A stretch of DNA of 64,000 nucleotides. It comes from Nemertoderma westbladi. Taxonomy: Eukaryota > Xenacoelomorpha > Nemertodermatida > Nemertodermatidae. The position numbers and the translations under genes are program-made. Below the pieces are notes generated by a model. The model did not search any database. It worked only from the letters and a program-made list of their open reading frames with translations, and was not told the origin of the DNA. Each line of letters opens with the position of its first letter. The first letter of the stretch is position 1. The stretch is taken from the NCBI GenBank assembly GCA_032718475.1, contig JAUCBJ010007809.1, forward strand, positions 1 to 64,000, read 5' to 3'. Positions 23,859 to 33,822 of the stretch are shown here, in pieces.

Positions 23859-24032
23859 TGGTGTATCCATGTAGGATGGTACTATTGTAAGATATGGCTC
23901 GCCCCTTTACTTACTATATATTATGGTGTCGGTGTAAGATTTATTGTTGTACAGCAGTACTGTGCTTATCTCTATTATTATACTTATTGCTGTATTGACT
24001 GCACTATATATATCAGCTTTCTATACAGACCA
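23859..24032 (+). repeat. Element E 3' LTR
   Basis: 174 bp, TG...CA, directly after the polypurine tract at about 23844-23858 and directly before the target duplication GATAA. Confidence 0.85.
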
Positions 24033-24273
24033 GATAATAACCTAATTCTCGGCTCCCACCTCTGTGGGAGTGCTTCCCCCCCCCCCCCCCTGCTGCTGTT
24101 GCTTTCCCTCTCTAGGAGGTTTAACCTCTGACCTCCGTTTGTGTGTGGCTCTTTGGGGTTTGTTGTCCACATTATTGGTTGTGATGGCGATTAATCTTGT
24201 ATCCCCAATATTGCTGAAAAGAGTGCCATTTCCCAACTTTATGGTGTGGTGAGCAGAATTGAATCCACTAACA
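24033..24273 (-). repeat. Element D 5' LTR, outer part
   Basis: Matches the outer half of the element B and C LTRs (CCAATATTGCT and GAATTGAAT..CTAACA near the edge). On the minus strand it starts TGTTAG at 24273. It carries a poly-C run at about 24078-24092. Satellite in minus orientation follows directly. Confidence 0.75.
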
Positions 24274-24841
24274 TAATCAACTGTTATTTGCTACGTCTTT
24301 CCACTGGAGATGGATGAATTTTGATTGTGTCAGAACACCCCCTATCTGTGGCTTTCTGAGTGGAGAGATAAGTAGTCTATCTCCCTATTAATATTGTTGT
24401 GTTCTAGAATATTTATTATTGTTTCATCGTATTGCTAAAGTGGCTGGAGCTAAAGTTATTATGTAATGCAATAATTCACCTCAAATATCTCAGCTATTTC
24501 ATGAACATAATGAAGTATTAAAGCCATGTCAAAATCATTGGTGTTTTTCTGCAATATTTTATCATAATATCCTCTGAGTGTTTTCAAAAACCATATCGAT
24601 TTTCATATTTATAACTTCTATCCCACTCCACGAGATATAGAATCTTAAATGAGCGTCAAAAGAACAGGTAACACTTACATTTATAGAAGTATTCAACTGT
24701 TATTTGCTACGACTTTCCGCTGGAGATGGATGAATTTTGATTGTGTCAGAACACCCCCTACCTGTGGCTTTCTGAGTGGAGAGAAAAGTAGCCTATCTCC
24801 CTATTAATATTGTTGTGTTCTAGAATATTTTTTATAGTTTC
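24274..24841 (-). repeat. Satellite array, minus orientation, interrupted
   Basis: About 1.4 monomers of the 415-bp satellite in reverse complement. It ends at GTTTC, the duplicated target of the element at 24842-27436. The sequence resumes in register at 27437. Confidence 0.85.
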
Positions 24842-25072
24842 TGATGAATTATTTCACTATAAGATAGCATTTATACTTTAACTTTAACGTAAAAACTTTC
24901 GAAAATCCGACGCATTTGAGTAAGTTACAGTAATGTAATATGCCTATTCATATTTGTACACATAAAACCCCTAGTTACTCTCGTGGCATAGTGGTCAACG
25001 ATGAGCATGGTCATCGAACGATGAGCAGGGCCAATCATAGGGCATAGAACATCTTATTGCTCCAATGTGAGG

Positions 25073-25130
25073 CTATGGAAAATTCTGTTTGGATTCCATG
25101 TCCCTATGGAAAATTCTGTTTGGATTCCAT
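25073..25130 (+). repeat. 29-bp tandem duplication
   Basis: Two nearly identical head-to-tail copies of a unit beginning TATGGAAAATTCTG, just upstream of a TATA-like TGTATATAAAGG at 25148. It may be a duplicated upstream element of the presumed LTR promoter. Confidence 0.6.
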
Positions 25131-26112
25131 ATCCAAGATTTAGTGTATATAAAGGCTGGTTTGCCTTCGGTTATCACCTTGCACTAATCATTCGGCCCCA
25201 TTCTGTCGTTTTTAGTTTCTTGTTGAAACTATTTGTAAATCTGTTTGATAAATCTTTTGCTAAACTGTAAATACACTGTCAACTTCTGAACATGTTTTTC
25301 TTTGGTCCAACTTTGGGACAGCCAAACATCGGGAAGATGGCCGCCTAGACCATTAGGCTGTCAGCAACGCAGGGAAAGAATGTCCACAACACGCTAGCGC
25401 CCACATTAGGTTAGACCGCGCACCCCCTTCGCCCTACGAAATGCTCAACTTGCCATGCAGCGCCCGCTTTATGAGGAAGGTAAGACTTTGTTCGACGCCC
25501 TTGCCCGACGTAAGACCTATAGATCAGGGTAAGCGTGACGCAGTTCTGGGACGCCGCAAAATTTAGGATCAAATAACGAAGTTCTAAAGGCAGAACCCCT
25601 TTGTCAGTCCTGCAAATCCCTGGGTTACCTGTATACCTCACAGGTGCGAGCTATTGCCGTTCGTCAGTGCGCAAGTACATATTAGGTACGGACAGCATAC
25701 GTTCCATAATTTAGTGATTTGTTAGTACTGACTGTTTGGTACCGGTTCGCTTTGTGGAACATACATTAGTACACCCCCCCCCCCCCCCTGCTGAAGTTAG
25801 TTATTTGATCAGGCAAGGAGTATTTCTGCACACCGCTTGGCCTAGGGAGGTTTTATTAATATCCTACCGCGCCTTGCCACGTACTGATAGGTATTTGCTG
25901 CTAACTACCGCAGCAACAAAGTTCTAGAATCAAATTTGTATACCAGAACAGCTAGCGTACGGTAGCAATTAACCCCTATTTCTTATCTTACAACCAGAAT
26001 CTGGTATTTGTGCCAATCACGGGTGTAGTTACTAACACCGTGGTTGCCCAGTTGAGTTGTGGATAGGAAGGAGAGAGCTTTGACGTCATTTGCAAGTATA
26101 AAGTTCTACACG

Positions 26113-26625
26113 AAGTGGGGACTTCGCGCAGCACGAAGTTGGCAGAGCCTTAGCGAATTGACACTGTTAGGGGGTAGGTCAATTTATGCAAATAGTCACG
26201 TTGGCCCTCTAGCGGCAGACTGGAGAACTGCAGATGGATTCGCTTCCTTTGAAAGTCACAGCTAATGGTCTAATACATATCTGCCAAGTTTCAGCTTAAA
26301 CGGATTAAAAGCAAAGAAATGGGAGGGCATTTAATGTTTAGACATGTGGCCCTCTAGCGGGAGACCATTGCACTGATGGTGTCTGAAAGTCTCTCAAAAA
26401 TCTCAACTTTTGCTCATATTGATACCTACAAATTTTTAACTTGGCAGCTTTAAATCCGACAAAGTTATTAGCATGTCAAAATCGTAACGACGACGACAAC
26501 GACGACGACAACGACGACGACGACGACAACGACGACGACAACTATTTGCATAAATTGACCCACCCCCTAACAGTGTCAATTCGCTAAGGCTCCGCCAACT
26601 TCGTGGCTCGCCCCACAAAACGCGA
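26113..26625. mobile_element. Hairpin MITE-like inverted repeat
   Basis: An ~85-bp arm at 26115-26200 is repeated in inverted form at about 26540-26623, with few differences. Shared core motifs are AGCGAATTGACACTGTTAGG and ATTTATGCAAATAGT. The ~340-bp middle holds a CGACGACAA-type microsatellite (26487-26540) next to the right arm. No clear target duplication was found, so the exact ends are open. Confidence 0.6.
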
Positions 26626-26989
26626 CTAGCTTATTTTCGTAGCTAGCGCACGGTATTGTTTTGGTCAGAGAATTACTAAAACCTAGTAAATGATATACAC
26701 CAAAATTGTTTTATTGTAACACACCCACACACACACGCCCTAAAACATATTTACCCTTAGAGTTCTACTAGTTATAGCGCATTTTAGGTTACTTTAGGCA
26801 GAATTTATTTGTACTTTACTATTCGTATTTGTAAAATTAGGATCAGATATTTAGTTACGGCAAGGGAGTATTTCATTATTTCGTTATTAAACTGTTGTTT
26901 GCCTAGAGCAGCAGTATTGTTACATTAGGCACGACCCATTTTAGACTGATTCAGACAGGGAGATCAGTATTGTAACACTACGCCTGTAA

Positions 26990-27110
26990 CCCACCTAGCT
27001 CGTATATAAACCATATAAATCACACCGCGGCAAGTTGCGGTATTTAGGGCTGTCAGCGATAGTTAGGATTCACTGCGCGGGGATTGTTTTCCCGTGAGTT
27101 TGGTCTGTTA
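26990..27110 (+). promoter_or_regulatory. LTR-like core promoter segment, copy 2
   Basis: TATATAAACC and CATATAAATCACACCGCGGC, then AGGATTCACTGCGCGGGGATT ~50 bp later. It matches the segment at 7088-7175. The conserved stretch brackets the TATA box and the presumed transcription start, as expected for two LTRs of one family. Confidence 0.45.
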
Positions 27111-27436
27111 CTGTAACTGTACATCTGCCATACTGGTATCCTTTTGTCTAGTTCGTAGGTATTAGACCCGCTCACGTACATAGAATAGACACCAGGCTCT
27201 GCTCCTCGCCAGTAGTAGTTTGTGTATTGTATCTGTTTGTTTAGATATCCTGGACTGGGATTTGTTGTCAGATACTGTACGAACCCGTTTCATTACTAGA
27301 GTCTTACAGTAAGATACATAGTTACTAGGATCTGGTAAGCGGTATACTACTGGACTTTATGGTTAGAGATATTCTATAGCTTCATATTAGTAGATTTGTA
27401 GGCCATAGGGTAGTCCCTACCGTAGAGGACACAACA

Positions 27437-29078
27437 GTTTCATCGTATTGCCAAAGTGACTGGAGCTGAAGTTAACTCATAATACAATAATTCACCTCAA
27501 ATATCTCAGCTATTTCATGAACATAATGAAAAATAAAAGCCATGTCAAAATCTTTGGTATTTTTCTGCAATAATTTATCAAAATATCCTCTGATTCTTTA
27601 CTATAACCATATCGATTTTAATATTTATAACTTCTAACCCACTCCACGAGATAGAGAATCTTAAATGAAAGTCAAAAGAACAGGTAACACTTACATTTAT
27701 AGCAGTAATCAGCTGTTATATGCTACGTCTTTCCGCTGGAGATGGATGAATTTTGGTTGTGTTAGAACACCCCCTATCTGTGGTTGTATGAGTGGAGAGA
27801 TAAGTATCCTATCTTCCTATTAATATTGTTGTGTTCTAGAATATTTATTATTGTTTCATCGTATTGCTAAAGTGGCTGGAGCTAAAGTTATTATGTAATG
27901 CCATAATTCACCTCAAATATCTCAGCTATTTCATGAACATAATGAAGTATTAAAGCCATGTCAAAATACTTGGTGTTTTTCTGTAATAATTTATCAAAAT
28001 ATCCTCTGATTACTTACTATAACCATATCGATTTTAATATTTATAACTTCTAACCCACTCCACGAGATAGAGAATCTTAAATGAAAGTCAAAAGAACAGG
28101 TAACACTTACATTTATAGCAGTAATCAGCTGTTATATGCTACGTATTTCTGCTGGAGATGAATGAATTTTGATTGTGTCAGAACACCCCCTATCTGTGGC
28201 TGTCTAAGTGGAGAGATAAGTATCCTATTTCCGTGTTAATATTACTGTATTCTAGAATATTTATTTTTGGTTCATCGTATTGCTAAAGTGGCTGGAGCTA
28301 AAGTTATTATGTAATGCAATAATTCACCTCAAATATCTCAGCTATTTCATGAACATAAAATGAAGAATTAAAGCCATGTCAAAATCATTGGTGTTTTTCT
28401 GCAATAATTTTTCAAAATATCCTCTGATTTTTTTCAAAAACCATATAGATTTTCTTATTTATATCTTCTAACCCACTCCACGAGATAGAGAATCTTAAAT
28501 GAAAGTTAAAAGAACAAGTAACACTTACATTTATAGAAGTAATCAGCTGTTATTTGTTATGTCTTACCGCTGAAGATGAATGAATTTTGATTGTGTCAGA
28601 ACACCCCTATCTGTGGTTGTATGAGTGGAGAGATAAGTATCCTATCTTCATATTAATATTGTTGTGTTCTAGAATATTTTTTATAGTTTCATCGTATTGC
28701 CAAAGTGACTGGAGCTGAAGTTAACTCATAATACAATAATTCACCTCAAATATCTCAGCTATTTCATGAACATAATGAAGAATAAAAGCCATGTTAAAAT
28801 CTTTGGTATTTTGCTGCAATAATTTATCAAAATATCCTCTGATTCTTTACTATAACCATATCGATTTTCATATTTATAACTTCTAACCCACTCCTCGAGA
28901 TAGAGAATCTTAAATGAAAGTCAAAAGAAAAGGTAACACTTACATTTATAGCAGTAATCAGCTGTTATATGCTAAGTATTTTCGCTGGAGATGAATGAAT
29001 TTTGATTGCGTCAGAACACCCCCTATCTGTGATTGTATGAGTGGAGAGATAAGTATCCTATCTCCATATTAATATTGT
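27437..29078 (-). repeat. Satellite array, minus orientation
   Basis: About four monomers in reverse complement, more diverged from the array at 7382-9775 than those monomers are from each other. It ends at ATTGT, the duplicated target of the next element. Confidence 0.88.
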
Positions 29079-30364
29079 TGTTCGCGCTTTTAAGACCTTT
29101 GGCAGTTTAACCCGCCAAATCTATATGTCTTCTAGGTTATAAATCTACTCCAGCCTATGACAAGTATTGAACACCTATAATAATTCTAACATTAGCCGAA
29201 GCCAGTCTGTGCGCGACCATTCACCCGCTGGATATACCCGGGAGACTGGATTCGGATGCTTTAATTTGATTGCGGTGCAGGCCTACCGTATTATTCGATT
29301 GATGATCGTTAATATAATTCCTGACAAATATCATTCACTTTCGGGAAATATTAGCAGTTCCTTTAGGACGTGGCGCTCTATCTATATAAATAGAGCTATG
29401 GCTTACACTAAACACAACGGTATGTCTTATAGATCACCAAAGTGCATTCTTTAGGAAATGCTTTGTTACTCGGTCAAGCGCACACAGACTATTGCACACA
29501 ACTGCACACTGAATTGCCGATATTCACTGATTTTAATCATATATAAAGAGAATAACAACCGACATTTGTAGGGCCTATTAGGTAGCATTGAATTCACTAC
29601 AAACCACGATAATGTATGTCGCAAATTGTTATATGTAACCGGTCTCTCTAACCTTAGTGTATCAAGAAGATTGGGTTTTCGGATCGTTATCAATATTCTT
29701 CCCAATAATAATATGTAAACGAACGATACAATTAACAACACAGTAAATAGCAGTAAATAATGCGGCGAAAAGCAGTTTACGTCAGGGTGCTTAATCAGGT
29801 GCCTGACAAGCAAGTACTGAGGTACCGAGTACCGAGTAGCAGGACCAGGTAGTCGTATATGCCCCGACCAAGTGTACTCAACCAAGATAACAGTTTGATG
29901 ATCTTATAATTAAAGACGCTCTAATGTTAGGAAACATTCCACAGCCGGTGTTCTAGGCGTGGTGGAAACGTCAGTACTGAATCCTGTGATTCTGCTGTAC
30001 AGCTTTTACACAAAGAGGGAATCTCTGATTGGTTGAATGGCAAAAAGCTCCACGTGGACACAGCTGATAGATGTCGTCATTTGAGCTGAGCAGAACAAAG
30101 CACCAAGGCAAGGCTCCGGGCAAGCTACACGTGTAAAGCTCAGCCGTTAGCTGTCGTCATAGTAACTACACTGTTTCAAGAGGATCTAGGGCGTTGCGTC
30201 ATAGAATTGCTAATTATGTCCTCTAAAGTACACATACAGAAGAAATAGCTTTTATGTCCCCTAAAAACACCGGTACAGTAAGGAAACGGCTTTTATGTCC
30301 GTTAAAACACCTACAGAGTACTTTACGGGAAAAATAACCAGCTAATTCCGCAAAAGCTTTTACA
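29079..30364. mobile_element. TG...CA element with 5-bp target duplication (solo-LTR-like)
   Basis: 1,286 bp from TGTTCGCGC to CTTTTACA, flanked by ATTGT at 29074-29078 and 30365-30369. Removal restores the satellite text (ATATTGTTGTGTTCTAGAA). It contains short ORFs without recognisable domains and two imperfect internal duplications: CACGTG...GTCGTCAT at about 30051-30168, and GCTTTTATGTCC at about 30248-30300. A solo LTR is the best reading. Confidence 0.6.
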
Positions 30365-30496
30365 ATTGTTGTGTTCTAGAATATTTTTTATAGTTTCATC
30401 GTATTGCCAAAGTGACTGGAGCTGAAGTTAACTCATAATACAATAATTCACCTCAAATATCTCAGCTATTTCATGAACATAATGAAGAATAAAAGC
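30365..30496 (-). repeat. Satellite fragment, minus orientation
   Basis: Continuation of the array at 27437-29078 after the inserted element. It breaks off mid-monomer after GAATAAAAGC. Confidence 0.8.
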
Positions 30497-31076
30497 TGTT
30501 AAACTAGCTACCCCTGTACTAACTGCAGAACCGCTAAAACATACAAAGACGTGCTTTACTGTTAAACTAGCGGGTCCCTGCCTAACCAATAAAGACACAA
30601 AGACTGCTCTATTGTTAAACAGGGGTAATCAGGAGCGTGTTATCACTAATGTAGGGCTGCTAAATACAAAACCGCTACTCACCGTTGGATGGCGCTAACC
30701 TGCAGTCCACTAATATATGTTATTAATTTTCTACGGCTCCTGCTAATCGCTTGTTCCTTTCTCTGCCGATCGCTCAATAGCTGTTCGAACTATTCGAACA
30801 TGTTAACTGTTCGAACATATGAGCCACGCGGGAATAACCAAAACAATAAACCCGAATCGGCTCCCTAAGCTTACTTAAGACGAGTGTGAGAGGCTTTACA
30901 CTCACAGTGTATTCTTATGGCCTAATCTTACTGTTAAAACGCGCTAATAATTACATCTTTTCTAATCACAAATACTGGGGTTCCCTAACGGAATGTGTGA
31001 ATGTGAGAATATTTAAATATTCAAAAAATGGTACAGTTTTTTATATCAGGGAATGATACCTACTATGGGACTAAAC
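30497..31076. other. Unassigned spacer before element A
   Basis: No coding sequence seen. The first ~140 bp are an imperfect tandem repeat whose units begin GTTAAACTAGC (30498, 30563, shorter at 30616). Around 30781-30820 lie three TTCGAA-centred palindromes. The junction with the truncated 5' end of element A is at about 31077. Confidence 0.4.
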
Positions 31077-31141
31077 TACAGGTTGACGTCGCGAGAGGGT
31101 GGATGAAGCGTCGAGCCTGATCAGAAGAGGGAAGAAGAACA

Positions 31142-33110
31142 GTGGAGTTTAACCGGGAGGTCGACGAGAGATCTCACGAGTGGGAATACTGCACTGAAAA
31201 GAGAAGAGGAGAAGAAAGTAGAAGAAGTGTCGTCGCGAACGACAGGAGAGCGAGGACGGACAGCGAGCCGTCGGTAGTCGAGGTGGAAACGGAGAGTCAG
31301 TGGGGTCAAACTTTGGGAGATTGCCGTCGTCCCGGAGAAACGCGACCTGACAAGATGCACTACGCGTCGAGAGGGGGGTACACGATGTACCGGCATGAAG
31401 ATGAGAGGAGTAGAGAGGGTCAAAGAGAAACTTTCCGACGGGATTTTCCTACCGATCGAGGATACGGTAGCCGCGGGGAGGATTATTCAAGAAGATTAAA
31501 CTTCGATCCGGAACGACACATACAGACTGCAGGACATACTGTAGGCCTTACTGCACATACTATAGGCTATGCTGGGAGAGATAATGTAGGCGATAGGGTA
31601 GCGCGAAGGACGGGATTAAACCCGGAAGTCGCGGAGTACATACCGGCAGGTAGGCCAGAAGCTGATAGGCCTATACCGGTACCAGCACAGCAGTATGACT
31701 ACAGCATGCAAGGACATAACATACCAAGGGGAGGGGGGAATTATTGTGGATAGGTGCATGGGCCCCAATATATTAACATCAACCCCAGTACCAAACATAC
31801 CGGTGGGGGGGGGGGGGGGGCAGGGTGACATTTCCCCATCACAATATCAACAATATACCCCAGTAGGAGCAAGAACAACAAACCCCTTGGACGAGAATAG
31901 ATCATGCGACACCAAAATATGGAGAGGGCCGCTACCCCCGATGATATATCCGAGTCAAAAGAAAACAGCAAATAGGACGAACGGACGCACCCAGAAGGAG
32001 AAACTATACAGCACCCATCGAACCCATTGGAAGCGCAAGCGATGGGGATGGCTGCATTAATCGATGCCTTAAAAACCAGGATCGAGCTACCACCTGTGGA
32101 ACCATTCAAATTCGATGGGAGTAGGCCGGAAGAATATCTACAGTTTCGGCGCATGTATAGTAACGAAATACTGACAAAGAACTTGACGCAGGCGGAGTGC
32201 CTAAAGTATTTGCAAGTATATACAGGAGGCCCAGCATACGACATCGTGAGGCAATACCAGGGCACAGAGGGCGGCTTCACGACAGCATGACGGGCACTGG
32301 ACAGGGAATACGGGCACCCGGCCAAGATCATCCGGCAAACCCTGAAAGGCATAACATCGTGTGGCCTACAGGATAACCCCGTTAGCATAAATACATTCGC
32401 TAACAAATTCGAAAAGGCGCTAATCGTACTAAAGACACTGGATGCGCCATACGAACTCAACGCGTCTAACAACATCACTACTATAGCGCAGGCACTACCA
32501 ATCTGGCTGCGCAATAAGTGGAGAAAGATCGCATCTCCATTTGAGATAGGAAGTGTGCGGAACCGGGTTTAGAAGAGATGTCGCGCTTCTTAAATTACGA
32601 AGCCGAATTAATAACCGACCCAGTCTATAGTGAGGACAGCCTGGGAAAGGGATCAAGAACAGATTACCATAGACCGAAACCAGAACACAATGCGTCGAAC
32701 GCAGTACCAAAGCTCAGACAGTCACTGCTGTACGCAGGGACTACCAGTCCACAAGTAGCCGGGGATAAGACCACATCATGGGGTGGACAGGGGAAAAACA
32801 ACAACAAAAATAAACATAACCCCAGCATGCCCAGTAGGCTGAACCCAAACAATAAGAATAGTAGGGACTTTGGCACAAATATAAGTGCGATATGCAACAC
32901 ACTTTATAAGGATGGCTGCGACCCAAAGAGCAAATGCCAATTACATACAAATGCACTTCATCAGACCATGAACTGCAGGTACTGGCAGGCGCTACCCAGA
33001 GAAGATCAGGTGGAATACGCGAGAAGAAATGAAATCTGTTTGCGATGTGTGATGAGTGGACATAGGGCTAGACAATGCGAGGAGACGCTGATTAAGTTTG
33101 GTCAAAGTAA
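31142..33110 (+). pseudogene. Element A gag, disrupted
   Basis: Homologue of B gag. The charged N-terminal region (31142-31753) shifts frame near 31730, then a poly-Gly stretch coded by a G run (about 31804-31820) and another frame change lead to the capsid-like domain of BEL/Pao type (32027-32290: EPFKFDGSR, YLQFRRMYSNEIL). A TGA at 32288 replaces the Trp codon present in B. After a frame break near 32550 the frame reopens (32578) into the C-terminal part with the zinc knuckle CLRCVMSGHRARQC at about 33035-33080. Confidence 0.8.
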
Positions 33111-33822
33111 AGGCCAAACGATGGCAACGAGCACAGTAGGGGCAAAGAAGAGAGGAACGGTACTACTTGGGGTAGTACCAGTGCGAGTGATCGGAGAAGG
33201 CAATCGATCGGTGACCACACTGATGCTGGTCGACAGTGGTGCAGCCTTCACCTTAGTTAAGGATTGGGTGGCCGTAGAAATAGGATTGAGAATGAGGCCA
33301 AGTAGGATGGCGGTAACAACCATCTCCAGCAAGGATGAAGTCCTGGAGATGAGGACAGGACGGTGCGCGATAGCAGCGGTGGCACCGGGATGCGACTATG
33401 GGGCGACCATCGACCCCATCCAGGTGATAGACTTGGTAAATATCAATGCCAGGCGGCCAACTAACATCGAGGTCGAACAATATAAATTCCTGGACAGTAT
33501 CGATTTCTCAATCCCAGAGGTGGACGTTAGGAAAGTATCCATCATAGTAGGAATGGACTACCCGACGGCCCACAAAAGAATGCAAACGGTCTTCGGCGAA
33601 GACAAGCAGTGTGACCCAGTGGCGATATTAACACCATTTGGGTGGACGCTGAGCGGCCCAATTAAGAGTAAAATACCATTCAGGATGTCGGAGACATCAG
33701 GCTGCATGTTTGCGGGAACTATGCGAGAAATAGAGGATGAGGGAGCGGAGGAGCAGCACAAGAGACTGCTCAGGCAGGATTTTGAGGGATCAAAAGAGAC
33801 CGGGGTCGGAACGGTTGAGTAG
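33111..33822 (+). pseudogene. Element A aspartic protease and pol linker
   Basis: Same open frame as the end of gag. The protease site LVDSGAAFTLV lies at about 33225-33258, followed by the BEL/Pao-type protease continuation (SIIVGMDYPTAH) and the ILTPFGWTLSGP segment before RT. Then a junction: the frame ends at 33822, and sequence that in B lies downstream of the YVDD motif follows immediately. A segment of roughly 700 bp holding the RT core has therefore been lost. Confidence 0.8.

Larger units (their letters stand above)
18923..24032 (+). mobile_element. Element E: Ty3/Gypsy LTR retrotransposon
   Basis: Full-length but decayed element on the plus strand. Short LTRs lie at 18923-19086 and 23859-24032. 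The 5-bp duplication GATAA is at 18918-18922 and 24033-24037, and the 3' LTR is TG...CA. A purine tract (GGAGGGAAAAGGGAA) directly precedes the 3' LTR. Removal rejoins element D's LTR so that it aligns with the LTR of element C (ATTGG..AATAACC). The LTRs differ at about six positions in 164 bp, so the insertion is older than B. Coding frames are broken in RT and before integrase. Confidence 0.9.
9776..24273 (-). mobile_element. Element D: decayed, nested BEL/Pao retrotransposon
   Basis: Minus-strand relic of the same family as element B. In transcription order it shows a partial 5' LTR (24273 down to 24033 and 18922 down to about 18861, split by Gypsy element E), then ORF1, gag and protease, then a jump to the post-pol hairpin at 9842-9871. 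Most of RT, all of RNase H and integrase, ORF3 and the 3' LTR are missing. A LINE lies between the LTR remnant and ORF1, and the first half of the LTR is gone at that junction. The satellite flanking it is in plus orientation on the left and minus on the right. Confidence 0.75.
24842..27436. mobile_element. Element F: TG...CA element in satellite (LTR-type relic)
   Basis: 2,595 bp starting TGATGAATT and ending CACAACA, flanked by GTTTC at 24837-24841 and 27437-27441. Removal restores the satellite (TTTATAGTTTCATCG). TG/CA ends and a 5-bp duplication are the signature of LTR retrotransposon integration. I see no gag or pol, so it is a long solo LTR, a non-autonomous element, or a heavily altered copy. 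Contents: two TATA-like sites (25142, 27011), a 29-bp tandem duplication (25073-25130), a poly-C tract (~25774) and a hairpin element (26113-26625). Confidence 0.65.

Noticed and set aside
24972-25035. tRNA gene suggested by TGGCATAGTGGTCAACG
   Set aside because: Only an A-box-like match; no acceptable B box, T arm or acceptor stem.
29167-29885. ORFs of 95 and 139 codons inside the 1.29-kb TG...CA element
   Set aside because: No domain, opposite strands, and no repeat of the frame elsewhere; chance ORFs in an LTR-like sequence are enough.
31121-33480. Minus-strand ORFs opposite element A gag
   Set aside because: Antisense shadows of the same reading frames seen in element B; no independent evidence.
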